Counted from the first letter of the stretch, positions 1 through 12,074 are shown. The stretch is 64,000 nucleotides of DNA from Rapana venosa (GCA_028751875.1 CM054138.1:39377725-39441724); one strand, 5' to 3'. The notes: generated from the letters alone by a model not told the origin. Numbers and translations: made by a program.

Positions 1-766
1 TCTGTTTGCAAACAGGGGGTTGAAATTGATTTTTCAAACTATTTTTAATGGTTTTCGATGAATTAAGTTTTGATGAACTTCTGATAGACGAAATTTTTTG
101 TGATTATTTACTAAGAGAGGTCGACTTTTTTCATGGTGATTCCATTTTCATACATGGAATAAGTTGAAAATCAAAATGATTATAACCCTTCTGTTTTGTT
201 GAAAGTGGAAGCAGATAGCTGCATCCAATCGACCACACAGCTATATCAACTGAATTCTTTGACTCCAGCTTCTTCAGGTCATGCAGATGGTGCTTATCAT
301 CCTCACCCAGTGGAACATAGAGACGCTAAATTATCAGCTTTGATGTGGTCCACATGATGGCTGCACACCAGAGGAAAAAAGCAGTTTGTTGTTTCGTGAT
401 TAGTTCACCAGAACGATGCGAATGGCAGAGAAACACATTTGTCGTGGTGTCAAGACTCTCCTAGTATCTCTTGTGCTGCCCTGACACCGTGTTAGTTTAC
501 ACATGTCCTGACACTGAGTGCCCCATTCCCTGCGCAGATCGGTGCAGACGTCATGTCAACAAGAGGGGATTCCATCCGCCACTGATGCATGGCTGTCAGG
601 GTTACTGCCCTTCCCTGACACATTGAACTACTTAGTGACTGCAGGAGGACTGGCTGCCCCAAGAAAGGGCTTGAAAAATAATGGTATCGGGATCAAGGCG
701 GACATGATGTGTTGTTCTCTTGACTCATTCCTAGCTGTGCCTAAATACGTTTCTAGCACACCTTTG

Positions 767-770
<4 letters not shown>
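1..770. other. No gene recognised
   Basis: AT-rich sequence without a supported exon, repeat family or RNA gene that I can recognise. Open frames here are short and show no family resemblance. Confidence 0.5.

Positions 771-852
<82 letters not shown>
771..852. repeat. (CT)n microsatellite
   Basis: About 82 bp of nearly perfect CT dinucleotide repeat. It makes an artefactual Ser-Leu reading frame around it. Confidence 0.95.
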
Positions 853-858
<6 letters not shown>

Positions 859-1189
859 ACGAGAAATGTATCAGCGAGTGCAGTGCCGAGATAAAGCTGA
901 TTAATTTTATTTGAAAAGTTAAACAGCCCCGGAAAAAGGAAAAGAAGGGTTTGGAAAAAGAGGATTCGGGAATGAAGTCACCCCTCTAGACTTTCATTCT
1001 GAGTCAGACTGGAATTGAAGAAGTTTTCTGTCCTATTTTTGCGGTCTTGCACTGTGCTGGCCTGAGCGTGCAGTGTACACACAGTTTTAAAAACGACTAC
1101 TTGTAAGTATACCCTTCTTACAAGACTGAAAGATGTCTAATAAACCAGATTATGGCGAGTTTAATGAAAAATAGATGGTCAACTTGACG

Positions 1190-1978
1190 TCAGTTGACCT
1201 CGGTGATCACCGCCAGTAATGCTCAGTTGAACCGAGATTCGATATGTCTCATCCCCAGGGTCGGAAATCAACAGGAAGCCCATCAATATCAGTCCGCCGT
1301 GGGGTCACCAGCCAGAGGGGCCCTGCACAGCTGCTGGGTCACTTTGGTGGTGTTCAGTGGTGCCTGTTCTGAGCTAACATACACAGGGCACCACCTACTA
1401 AGCCCCCAACTAATGACAGTATTAGCTCAGTCGCGGAGCCAGACTTGGTGAGTTGCCCACCCGAGGTGGCGACCACCACAACGTCCCTCCAACGACCGTC
1501 CCCGTGAACCTCTAACCCCGAAGGTTTTGACACAAACTCACCACAAGCACAGAAGTGTATGGGAAAACTGAATCTGGGGTCATCATGAGACCAGAGCCAC
1601 TGGGGCCACGTAATCAGAGGCTTTTTTTTTTTCATTGCATGACGATCAGCGGTAATAAGGATGGCGTACTGATCTGCTATGGAAGTGCATATGCTTTGAG
1701 ACTACTTGACAGGGTTGTACTCTACGGTTACTATCATAATACATCCCGGCGTCAACCGGGCCCGAGAGATACAGACACTGCAGTGTTGGTCAGGTAATTT
1801 GAGCAACACTCAAACTCGCATCCATAAAGTGAATGAAGCTCGACTGTGTGGTCCCAGTCTTCCCACTGAGCCCACCTAACACTCACTCTGAGTAGGAGCC
1901 GGCCAGAGTCCCCAAATCCCTTTGACTCTTTTTTGGTTCGAACCCCAAGGCGCTAACCACTACACCATGGCGGCTGGT
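1190..1978 (-). mobile_element. tRNA-headed composite retroposon, copy 1 (diverged)
   Basis: The sequence matches, in inverse order, the copies at 7481-8346 and 51378-52253. The tRNA-like head is at the right end, where the minus strand reads GCCGCCATGGTGTAGTGGTT with an A-box-like segment and a damaged B box. The body follows to the left and includes a GGCCCCTCTGGCTGGTGACC-type segment near 1310. The far left end is diverged and no target-site duplication was found. The element is non-coding; open frames across it are chance frames shared by the other copies. Confidence 0.75.
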
Positions 1979-1984
1979 ACATCG

Positions 1985-4715
1985 GTGTATTTCTCGTTTT
2001 CTAGATGGATACGTTACCCCCAATTCCCTGCGTCTGTGTTGTCGTTGCTGTGGTTGTCACCGCCATCGTCAGTCTGACAGTTAACAGACTTTTGGAAAGC
2101 AGACTGCCGCAGCCCTAGAACGTCAGATCACAGCGTGGAAGATAGAGATCAACATAGGTACAGCAGTGCAATAATGATGCGGTATTGCACTGTATGATCT
2201 GCAGTAGGCAGAGCAAACTCCATACCTCCCACCTTGTGGACTGGAAGCCTTGGTGACACCTTTGTTATCAGGTTTGGACAATCCGGCTCTAAAGTCAGCT
2301 TCTCCTCATAAGCGTAAGGGGAGGGGGTTAGGGCAGAGAAGAAAGGAGGGGTAAGGGGGGTGTCATTGATACCTTGTAGAATCTTGGGTTCTTGGGAGAT
2401 ATTTAATTATTATGATCATGCCACGTGAAAGCAGTTGGGTGGTTTTTGTCGTTGTTGTGTTGTTTCTTATCAATGCATCATATACAATGTGCATTCCCAA
2501 AGAAAACAACAACAACCCAACCCAGTATCCATTTTTCTGTGATACAGAGTGGCGTTTCATGTTTCAATGAAGATGCTAGTCGTAATGAGTTGCTGTATTT
2601 AGAGGCGTTCAGGCATGTATCTCTAGAACTGACCCCCCATGCTGATAGTACTGTGGGAGATCCAGCATGCACTGTTGCCGTTTCTCTTCCACTCTGCAGA
2701 ACTTGATGCAGCATTGTGCACTTTCCACCCCTCCCCCTTCCTTAAGCATGATCTCATCTTTCACAACATAGGCGATATGAATAATGAGTGATCTATTTTT
2801 AGAGGCTGTGTTACTATTTCTAGTCAGAATCAGCAATGCTATCATGATCATGTGAAAGGAGAAACCATGCTGGATGCTCCCCCCTTACCCTCTCCCCCAA
2901 TATAGCATCATGCACAGCTAGTGTTTACCCCATTGAAACTCAAACGTTGCGTCATTCAAAAATGTTTCCGTACAAACTTCGTTTTCATCTTTATCTTTTT
3001 GTTGTAAAAGCGATATTCCCTTTTCATTTGAATATTGTTGTTCCTATACGTTTTTGTTGCACAAACACTTTTTTCCAGATCGTTGATTTATTGGGATAGG
3101 TGCCCCGTAAATCAAGGTCATGTCAAGAAGACCACCATGTTGGTTCCCTTGTTATCGATATTGACAACTGATTGAAGAGCTTGCTGGGCTGAAGTGCTGG
3201 GATGATCATGAGGTAGAGAGCTTTCCCAAGGTTCACTCAGCCATGAATAGGCTGTACGGGGCTGCTTCATGATTTCACCAAGAAACTGATTGGGCTGAAC
3301 AGGAAAGAGATATTTTGATGAAGTATGTGCAGTGCACACATTGCTCATGAATTCTCGATTCATATACATGTATTCTTCATTATTTAGTTTCAACGTTAAT
3401 TATTTTCAAAGAAGGCAAGCAGGCTATCAAGATTTGTTGGAGGAGGCACTGAACACTTAGTCCTTTAGCTTCACACCTTAGTGGGGGGAAAATTCCACTG
3501 TTATGAAAACTAATGAGTGGCTGTAGCAATTTCATGCAAGTTCTGTTTTCAGTTCCGATTGTCGGACATTGCAGTAAAGTGTGTTGCACATGCAGAGACC
3601 CAAGTTAGTAAGAGAAATTGTTTCTAGAAGCAGACGGATCAAAGATTCCAGCATCCCAAAGTAATCCTGTTGATAGGTCCCTGGCTGAACACACCCACAG
3701 CCACACATGCCATCGCTTGGGGCACATAAACAACTACGATGTTTAAAGCTTGACAAAGCTGACTGCCGATGATAAAATGGTCTTCGCGATACGCGCCTGA
3801 CAACGACACGACAGTGATTCTGAGTACAAGGGTTATAGGAAAAGCACTCCATGACACTGGGCCCAGCTGTTCCTGCAGGGTCAGGCCAGGCCGGGAAAGA
3901 AGGCCACCATAACAGTTCTGCTACAAGATCGGCAGGCATGCCTTGCTATTGCTGTCAGTTGTCATAGAGGCTGTTTAGTCCATTTTTGTTGCTGTCGCTG
4001 TTTGTGATGTTTTCAATGAGCCTGCATAATATGGCTTAGGTCTCTGTACTAATCAGTTTAATTCACTTTGACCATGAGGGTGTAAACATGCGGCTCTGAA
4101 AATGCACAGAAACACTTGTTATAAGATGTGTGGAACCAAGGCTTTAGCATCGTACTAAGGACTTGCTGAACCCGGGGCTTATCGGCAGAACCCCCACCCA
4201 TGTAAACGTGGTTATGTGAATATGACTGTACCTTTATCTCCACTACCGTCAAAGAAAACCAATAAGGACAAAAAGCGAAAGGAGAGTGTGACAGGTAGAA
4301 TGGTGTGTTTATGGCAGAGAACTCATTACCAGTGTCTGAAAGAATATTTTGTACTCCGGTTTCCCCTCATCAAGCAGTGGAGGAGGGCTGTGGGAGTGCA
4401 TCCCCCTTCATCAGTCTGGGGGAATCTCCATAAACCTGCCGCATTATCGCTCCCGACATGGCACGACTGCTTCCAGTCCCCTGCCCTCTACTCAGTCCTG
4501 CGCTCCACTGGCGATGATATCAACAGGAACTGTAAACAGTGGAAGACGAAGTGTCCTGTCTGTGAGTGTAGAGCAATACACATGGTCTGCTCTTTTCCGA
4601 CGTGGATGGGAAGGGGAGGAGCTACATACAGGCCTGATAGATGAGTTGAATTAAAAGGTAAAGATGTGCGTGGGCGATCTTTTGTGCCATCCACTTTCAT
4701 GGGGAAAAATGGGCC

Positions 4716-4720
<5 letters not shown>
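1985..4720. other. No gene recognised (2.7 kb)
   Basis: Single-copy-looking sequence within this window. Several open frames of 60 to 142 codons occur on both strands, but none has a recognisable domain, consistent splice sites or codon pattern. I see no exon I can defend. Confidence 0.4.

Positions 4721-4764
<44 letters not shown>
4721..4764. repeat. (GT)n microsatellite
   Basis: About 22 perfect GT units. Confidence 0.95.
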
Positions 4765-4765
<1 letters not shown>

Positions 4766-4957
4766 GTCCTGAAGAAATTAGCACTCGGTGCTTTCCTAAA
4801 TGGTTTGTTGACGTCTGAGCCGAAAATAACCAAATAATAGGATCTGAAAGGTAGAGTTATTCAGAGAAGTCTGTGTTCAAGTCATCTTCATTGCCTTCCA
4901 CTCCTTGGTATCCTATCAGACCTGTGTCTGTCTGTCTATATCTCTATTTGCCTATGT

Positions 4958-5176
4958 CGAAGTCCTTCGGATGAGACTATAAACCGAGGCCCCGTGTGCG
5001 AACGCATGCAGAACATCTTGCGCACACGTTAAATCCTGTTCCGCTTTTCGAAAGAGTAGGCCATTGTGTGCCGGTGGGAACAGATGACAAAATTTACAAA
5101 ACCGCATACACATGGGGACTGGATGTAAAAAAGCACATGAGTGCTTATTCCATTATCCTCGATATAAAAGAATAAA
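4958..5176 (+). mobile_element. SINE family A, 3' body
   Basis: The copy contains the family landmarks in order: GATGAGACTATAAACCGAGG, the ATGCAGAACATCTTG segment, GAGTAGGCCATTGTGTGCCG, ACAGATGACAAAATTTACAA and the ending GCTTATTCCATTATCCTCGA followed by an A/T-rich tail. The tRNA-like head present in longer copies (for example 22336-22640 and 52873-53300) is missing. It is almost identical to the copy at 5321-5545, so one may be a recent duplicate of the other. Confidence 0.85.
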
Positions 5177-5320
5177 TAAATTAATTAAAATAAATAAATG
5201 AATATATCTATCTGAAGAAGCGGTTTTCTTGCCAGCTTCCATGTGGTCCTCCATGCTGGATGTAGGGAAAGGGTGAGGTCCTGAGCTGAGGCACAGAGCA
5301 CTAGTTCTGCTCATGCTGGG

Positions 5321-5545
5321 TGATCCTTCCGATGAGACTATAAACCGAGGCCCCGTGTTCGAACGCATGCAGAACATCTTGCACACACGTTAAATCCTGT
5401 TCCGCTTTTCGGAAGAGTAGGCCATTGTGTGCCGGTAGAAACAGATGACAAAATTTACAAAACCGCATACACACTGGATGTAAAAAAGCACATGAGTGCT
5501 TATTCCATTATCCTCGATATAAAAAATAAATCAATAAATCCTGGG
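5321..5545 (+). mobile_element. SINE family A, 3' body
   Basis: Second copy in direct orientation about 362 bp after the copy at 4958, with only scattered differences. It lacks the tRNA-like head and ends in an AAATAAATC-type tail. Confidence 0.85.
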
Positions 5546-5594
5546 GTAGTGTCTGTTACCTCAGCTTTCTAGATCCCACTTCATCCTTTTTTTT

Positions 5595-5970
5595 TTTCCT
5601 TCCTCGGCTACAGCTCCGAGGTTCACCAAAGGTGAGGTTTGAATATGCGACCTTCTTGCCTACCATAAAGGTAGCCGCATTCTGACTGCGGGAATGTACG
5701 CTGGGTATGTTTGTGTTTCCGTAACCCAGCGAATGCTGACATGAATTACGGGATCTTTAACGTGCATATTTGATCTTCTGCATGTGTATATACACGAAAG
5801 GAGTTAAGGCACTGGCAGGTCTGCACTTAAGTTGACCTGGGAGATCGTAAAAATCCTCTCCCTCAATTCACCAGACACGAATAGATCACGAGATTCAAAG
5901 CCACAACTTCATAGATCCAATGGATTGAAATGGAACGGTCTTATCCACTCGGCTGTAACTCCGTCAGGTA
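5595..5970 (-). mobile_element. SINE family C, near full copy
   Basis: The left end carries the family landmark TTCCTCGGCTACAGCTCC and a GGTTCACCAAAGGTGAG segment, also seen near 22660, 28005, 34115, 41103, 43715 and 47300. The right end looks like a tRNA-like head on the minus strand, with an A-box-like AGCCGAGTGGATAAGACC and a B-box-like GGCTTTGAATC. The middle matches 46505-46690. Confidence 0.6.
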
Positions 5971-6057
5971 ATCGGTTCAATCATTGCACTGCCCACCACA
6001 GAATTTTGTTACTTTAGAATTGTGAAGTTTTAGATCGTAAAAGGATGATGCCGATCA

Positions 6058-6310
6058 ATAATAATAATAATAATGTATGGAATTTATATAGCGCTGAATC
6101 TTGTAAAGCAACAAATGAAAACGCTCAGATGACTTTTTTTTTTTAATCGAGGATAATGGAATAACTGCTCATGTGACTATTTTACAAATAGTCCCCGTGT
6201 GTATGCGGTTTTGTAAATTTTGTCATCTGTTCCCACCGGAACACAATGGCCTACTCTTTCGAAAAGCGGAACGGGATTTAACGTGTGAACGCACGCAGAA
6301 CACATCAATG
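6058..6310 (-). mobile_element. SINE family A copy with shared LINE-like tail nearby
   Basis: Inverse copy of the family A body from the CGAGGATAATGGAATAA end to the ATTTAACGTGTG segment. The flank at 6060-6125 has the motif TGTATGGAATTTATATAGCG, which recurs at 37170-37230, 39590-39650 and 62051-62116. It looks like a LINE-type 3' tail shared between families. Confidence 0.7.
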
Positions 6311-6406
6311 TTAAAATCGACCAGTGGTTTGGCGTGTGTGTGTGAGGGGTGGAGGTGGGGTCACACCTGGGTGTTTAAGACGTAGTAAAAGAACGCTCAA
6401 ACATTT

Positions 6407-6430
6407 GGGGGGGGGGGGGGGGGGGGGGGG
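6407..6430. repeat. Poly(G) run
   Basis: An uninterrupted run of 24 G residues. Similar long G or C tracts occur near 15890, 16560, 21618 and 47149. Their true lengths are probably uncertain in the assembly. Confidence 0.9.
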
Positions 6431-7480
6431 ATGGAGTCTGTCCAATGACTAAGATTTTTGAAATCCACAAGGTTTCTACTAAAAATAAAATTAAAAACAT
6501 AAAAGGAGAACAGATGCAGAGGCCTCTATTGACAGCTGGAGTGAAACCTTTAACTGTTCAACAAATTCAAATTGAAACAGCAAAACGGACAGGGACAAAC
6601 AAAGCCAAACTGACAAGGCTTGGGCTTATTGGTGTGAAGTGCAGACATGTCCAGCACTCTCTGAGGAGCCCGTTAGCATCATTCTCGATGACTGACAACG
6701 TGCACCGTGCAACATTTCAGCTTTAGCCAGTGACATTAAACAGATGAAAACCAGTTGAGCAGGTAAAACAGAAATGAAGGAATAGAAAGGAAAAAAAGGA
6801 TAATAAAAACCTTAACAAATAAAAGAACAAAAACAAACCGAAAATAAGCCATAAATCAAAACAAACAAAAAATCCCTGATAACTTTACCCCCTAACCTCA
6901 CCATCCATCCTCAACCCCCCCCCCCCCTTACTCTCTACTCCCCCTCCCCCACCCCCTTTGTTAGAAAAAAAAAAAGCACCCAGAAAACAGCAACAAACCA
7001 AAATGAAAAGAAAAAAGTTGGCGCGCACTAGTCGACCCAAAAGGATGAAGGGGGTGAAGCAGGCTGAGTGGTTGTGTCTGGTGATATCATCTATTACCTC
7101 CAGCGCTTTGTGGGTGGCATGGCTTCATTAGCTACATCTTTTCCACTGCCTTTATCCTCTGTTTAGTTTGTACCGACACAAAACGGCCCCAAAGATGTTA
7201 TTTTCTTTTTCAGTCCTCCCTAGTTTCAAGGGCATTTTTAGCGCGGGAAAGGCTGTGTGTAATGAGTCAGTGAACAGTTAAGCAGCTCAGTGACACCATT
7301 TTGGCTTCTTTTCTTTTCAGTCGTTTTTAAAGTACATTCAAACGCTGCAGGAAACATTTGCGGCCATGGTGAAGTGGTTGGGGAGCTGGATTCCTCTTTG
7401 GAAGGTCGTGGGTTCGAATCCCATGAGAGGTGAGGTTGTTTCAGACTCCTGCTCCTACTACAAGTAAATTCGTTATGGGC

Positions 7481-8346
7481 AACCAGCCGCCATGGCGCAG
7501 TGGTTAGCGCCTTGGGTTGCGGACTGGGAAGGTCGCGGGTTCGATTCCCATCAGAGTCATAGTGATTTTTCTGACTCCGGCTGGATCCTACCCAGAGTGA
7601 GTGTGCTGTGGGCTCAGTGGGAAGACTGGGACCACACAGTAGAGCTTCATCCACTTAACGGATGCGAGTTTGAGAGTGTTGCTCGAATTACCTGACCAAC
7701 ACTGCAGGTGTCTGTATCTCTCGGTCCCTGTTGACGCCGGGATATATTATGATAGTAAGCGTAGAGTACAACCCTGTCAAGTTGTCTCAAAGCATATGCA
7801 CTTCCACAGCAGCAGCATTAGGTCATCCTCATTGTCATTGATCAGCATACATTTTTTTTCTTTTTAAAAACCTCTGATTCGGTAGTCCCAGTTGCTCTGG
7901 TCTCATGGTGACCTCAGATTCGGTTTGCTATACACTTCTGTGCCTGTGGTGAGTTTGTGTTAAAGCCTTTGGGGTTGGAGGTTCGCGGGGGACAGTCGTT
8001 GGAGGGACGTTGTGGTGGTTGCCACCTCGGTGGGCAACTCGCTCAGTCTGGCTCCGCGACTGAGCTAATACTGTCGTTAGTAGGTGGTGTCCTGCGTATG
8101 TTAGCCCAGAAGAGGCACCACTGAACACCACCCAAGTGACCCAGCAGCAGTGCAGGGCCCCTCTGGCTAGTGGCCTCACGGCGGCCTGATAGTGATGGGC
8201 TCCCTGTTGACTTCCGACCCTGAGGATGAGCATAACAAACCTGGGTATGGCTGTGGCGGGGAGATTGGAATGAGCGGCATGGGAACAGCAGGACTGGGGA
8301 CGTCACGGAAGATGAGGCAGCAGCAAAAAAAAAAAAAAAGAAGAAA
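7481..8346 (+). mobile_element. tRNA-headed composite retroposon, young full copy
   Basis: An 866-bp non-coding element. It starts with a tRNA-like head whose A box includes TGGCGCAGTGGTTAGCGCC and whose B box is GGTTCGATTCC. A long unique body follows and a poly(A) stretch with AAGAAGAAA closes it. An 11-bp direct repeat, TCGTTATGGGC, flanks it at 7470-7480 and 8347-8357, as expected for target-primed retroposition. The flanks join into an older copy of the same family. No protein-coding frame is credible, so a LINE must have moved it. Confidence 0.85.
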
Positions 8347-9011
8347 TCGTTATGGGCTCAGTAGGAAGACTGGAATTAGGCACTTGAGTATGACCCACTT
8401 CACAGATTCACTTATCTGAGTGTGGTTCGAACTACTTGACCAACAATGCAGGTGTCTGTATCTCTTGGGCCTGATTGACGCCGGAATAAATTATGATAGG
8501 AAGCGTAGAGTACAGCCCTGTCAAGTAGTCTCACAGCTGGTGCACTTCTATAGCATTATCGTTGTATGTCTAATCACCATCGATTATCGTGCAATAAAAT
8601 AAAAAAACCCACCACCCAAACAATCGGGAAACAATGTCCGATTCGGCGGTCCATGTTGCACGGTGACCTCAGTGTCGATTAAAATGTGTTCCCTACACTT
8701 CTTTTCTGCTGCTGCGGTGAGTTCCTGTCCAAGCTTTTGGGTCTGGAGATGCATGGGAGACCTTCGTTCGAGGGACGCTGTGAAGGTTGCCACCTAAGTG
8801 GCCGTCTGGCTCCACGATGAAGCTTTTTTTGCCGTCAGTTTTCTTTAGTACATGGTGTCCTGCCATCCGCTGGATCACAACAGGTGCCACGGAATACCAC
8901 CAACATGACTCAAGGGCAGTGCAGGGCTCCTCTGGTTAGTGGTCAAACAGCTGCCCAACAATGATAAGCTCCCCTTTGAAATTCAGGCCTTGCCGATACC
9001 TGGTGATCCTG

Positions 9012-11276
9012 GGCATGGCTGCAATAGTGATAGTTGAAGGAGTGATCATGGGCATGGCTGCAATAGTGATAGTTGAAGGAGTGATCATGGCTGCAATAGT
9101 GATAGTTGAAGGAGTGATCATGGGCATGGCTGCAATAGTGATAGTTGAAGGAGTGATCCTGGGCATGGCTGTGATAGTTGAAGGAGTGATCCTGGGCATG
9201 GCTGCAATAGTGATAGTTGAAGGAGTGATCCTGGGCATGGCTGTGACAGTTGAAGGAGTGATCATGGGCATGGCTGCAATAGTGATAGTTGAAGGAGTGA
9301 TCTTGGGCATGGCTGCAATAGTGATAGTTGAAGGAGTGATCTTGGGCATGGCTGCAATAGTGATAGTTGAAGGAGTGATCCTGGGCATGGCTGTGACAGT
9401 TGAAGGAGTGATCATGGGCATGGCTGTGACAGTTGAAGGAGTGATCCTGGGCATGGCTGTGATAGTTGAAGGAGTGATCCTGGGCATGGCTGCGATAGTG
9501 ATAGTTGAAGGAGTGATCTTGGGCATGGCTGTGATAGTTGAAGGAGTGATCTTGGGCATGGCTGCAATAGTGATAGTTGAAGGAGTGATCCTGGGCATGG
9601 CTGTGATAGTTGAAGGAGTGATCCTGGGCATGGCTGTGACAGTTGAAGGAGTGATCCTGGGCATGGCTGTGATAGTTGAAGGAGTGATCCTGGGCATGGC
9701 TGCGATAGTGATAGTTGAAGGAGTGATCCTGGGCATGGCTGTGATAGTTGAAGGAGTGATCCTGGGCATGGCTGTGACAGTTGAAGGAGTGATCCTGGGC
9801 ATGGCTGCAATAGTGATAGTTGAAGGAGTGATCCTGGGCATGGCTGTGATAGTTGAAGGAGTGATCCTGGGCATGGCTGTGACAGTTGAAGGAGTGATCC
9901 TGGGCATGGCTGTGATAGTTGAAGGAGTGATCCTGGGCATGGCTGTGATAGTTGAAGGAGTGATCCTGGGCATGGCTGTGATAGTTGAAGGAGTGATCCT
10001 GGGCATGGCTGTGATAGTGATAGTTGAAGGAGTGATCATGGGCATGGCTGTGATAGTTGAAGGAGTGATCTTGGGCATGGCTGCGATAGTGATAGTTGAA
10101 GGAGTGATCCTAGGCATGGCTGTGATAGTTGAAGGAGTGATCCTGGGCATGGCTGCGATAGTGATAGTTGAAGGAGTGATCCTGGGCATGGCTGCAATAG
10201 TGATAGTTGAAGGAGTGATCCTGGGCATGGCTGCAATAGTGATAATTGAAGGAGTGATCATGGCTGCAATAGTGATAGTTGAAGGAGTGATCCTGGGCAT
10301 GGCTGCAATTGTGATAGTTGAAGGAGTGATCCTGGGCATGGCTGTGATAGTGATAGTTGAAGGAGTGATCTTGGGCATGGCTGCAATAGTGAAAGTTGAA
10401 GGAGTGATCCTGGGCATGGCTGTGATAGTTGAAGGAGTGATCCTGGGCATGGCTGTGATAGTTGAAGGAGTGATCTTGGCATGGCTGTGATAGTGATAGT
10501 TGAAGGAGTGATCCTAGGCATGGCTGCAATAGTGATAGTTGAAGGAGTGATCCTGGGCATGGCTGTGATAGCGATAGTTGAAGGAGTGATCCTGGGCATG
10601 GCTGCAATAGTGATAGTTGAAGGAGTGATCCTGGGCATGGCTGTGATAGCGATAGTTGAAGGAGTGATCCTGGGCATGGCTGTGATAGCGATAGTTGAAG
10701 GAGTGATCCTGGGCATGGCTGCAATAGTGATAGTTGAAGGAGTGATCCTGGGCATGGCTGTGATAGCGATAGTTGAAGGAGTGATCCTGGGCATGGCTGT
10801 GATAGTTGAAGGAGTGATCCTGGGCATGGCTGTGATAGTGATAGTTGAAGGAGTGATCTTGGGCATGGCTGCAATAGTGATAGTTGAAGGAGTGATCTTG
10901 GGCATGGCTGCAATAGTGATAGTTGAAGGAGTGATCTTGGGCATGGCTGCAATAGTGATAGTTGAAGGAGTGATTATGGGCATGGCTGCAATAGTGATAG
11001 TTGAAGGAGTGATTATGGGCATGGCTGCAATAGTGATAGTTGAAGGAGTGATTATGGGCATGGCTGCGATAGTGACAGTTGAAGGAGTGATCATGGGCAT
11101 GGCTGCAATAGTGATAGTTGAAGGAGTGATTATGGGCATGGCTGCAATAGTGATAGTTGAAGGAGTGATTATGGGCATGGCTGCGATAGTGACAGTTGAA
11201 GGAGTGATCTTGGGCATGGCTGCAATAGTGATAGTTGAAGGAGTGATCTTGGGCATGGCTGCAATAGTGATAGTGA
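9012..11276 (+). repeat. 33/39-bp minisatellite, about 60 units
   Basis: Units share the core GTTGAAGGAGTGATCCTGGG followed by CATGGCT. Long units (39 bp) carry GCAATAGTGATA and short units (33 bp) carry only GTGATA. A few units lack the GGGCAT segment. Both lengths are multiples of three, so reading frames stay open for about 500 codons on both strands. These are artefacts: the same DNA is open in several frames at once and the peptide is a pure period. The array sits inside an old composite retroposon and its unit resembles that element's own 3' segment. Confidence 0.97.
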
Positions 11277-11639
11277 GAACAGCCGGCTGGACTTGAGGGT
11301 GAACCAGCACCTAGTATTAAAAGGGAAAAACCAACCAAAAAAAGAAAAAAAAGTAGAACAAGAAAATCACCCAAACAGCCAACCAGCTAAAGATTTTACC
11401 ACAGGCAACACGACTGAATTAGAAAATAATGTAAATGCCCAAACGTGTATGATACTAATACCAATTGTTTTTTTGTCAATAAAATTTGTGATCTTGAGCA
11501 AATCCGACCCTTGAAAAATTATTTGTACTACATGTTCAAAGAGACTGCGCAATACAAGACCTAATATCGACATAGGCAATTCAAACTATGCCAGTTCCTT
11601 AAGGGGGTCAGTTTTGACTGTCTTTGCATGAATTCATTT

Positions 11640-11945
11640 GAATGTGGGATAGCTCAATGGTCAGAGCACTCGATTTCCCCAGCTAAGGTTAAGCAGCATC
11701 GAGCGTGGTTACCACCTGGATGAGTGACCGTTTGCGCGCCTTGGCTGAGTGACCGTTTGCGCGCCTTGGCTTCAGTACAGTCCCCCAGTTCACCCAGCTG
11801 TAAATGGGTACCTGCCTCTTTAGGGTCAGGAAGGTAAAGCAGCGAGGGAGAGGAGATGGGCGCCGCCCTCAATATGCTGGCCCCCAGAGAAGTTGTGGTC
11901 TCTGATGCCTCGCTCCCCTATGACCTTATAGGTTATGGGACTCCT
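11640..11945 (+). mobile_element. SINE with tRNA-like head and 5S rRNA-like segment
   Basis: The start, GGGATAGCTCAATGGTCAGA, looks like a tRNA A-box region. The next part contains AAGGTTAAGCAGCATCGAGC and then CCTGGATGAGTGACCG, which resemble the internal control region of 5S rRNA. A second copy lies inverted at 57290-57570 and shares the body to the ATGGGCGCCGCCCTCA segment. Inside this copy a 24 to 25-bp segment beginning GAGTGACCGTTTGCGCG is directly duplicated at about 11721-11769. The 5S resemblance is by eye. Confidence 0.65.
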
Positions 11946-12074
11946 TTACTTTATTTCATATATAGATAGATATGTGTGTTTGCTGCTTGTCAAATGCTCA
12001 GACAGCAACTGTTGTGTTTGGTTTTGTTAATGCTTTGGATAGATCTATTCTTTTGTTACTTATTGATCATATGA

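Larger units (their letters stand above)
7365..11350 (+). mobile_element. tRNA-headed composite retroposon, old copy, split and expanded
   Basis: The head lies at 7365-7480 with GGTTCGAATCC as a B box. The sequence then jumps across a younger copy (7481-8346) and resumes at 8358 with the same internal segment found after the head in other copies. Near 9005 the body runs into the minisatellite at 9012-11276. The expected 3' part, resembling GGAACAGCAGGACTGG, follows the array at about 11277, then an A-rich tail ends near 11350. The three parts therefore make one retroposon enlarged by an insertion and a tandem expansion. The assignment of the 3' part after the array is my alignment by eye. Confidence 0.7.

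Noticed and set aside
4216..4654. Open frames of 142 and 101 codons
   Set aside because: Overlapping frames of similar length, no domain, no splice support.
7486..7560. tRNA gene
   Set aside because: Head of the composite retroposon, present in four copies with the same downstream body.
8936..11374. Reading frames of 270 to 509 codons on both strands (MAAIVIVEGVILG and MPRITPSTIT peptides)
   Set aside because: They are the 33/39-bp minisatellite read in frame. Both strands and several frames are open at once, which follows from the unit length, and there is no non-repeat coding part.
11690..11760. 5S rRNA gene
   Set aside because: Only the internal control region is similar, and it is embedded in a SINE. 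The 5' and 3' arms of 5S rRNA are missing.
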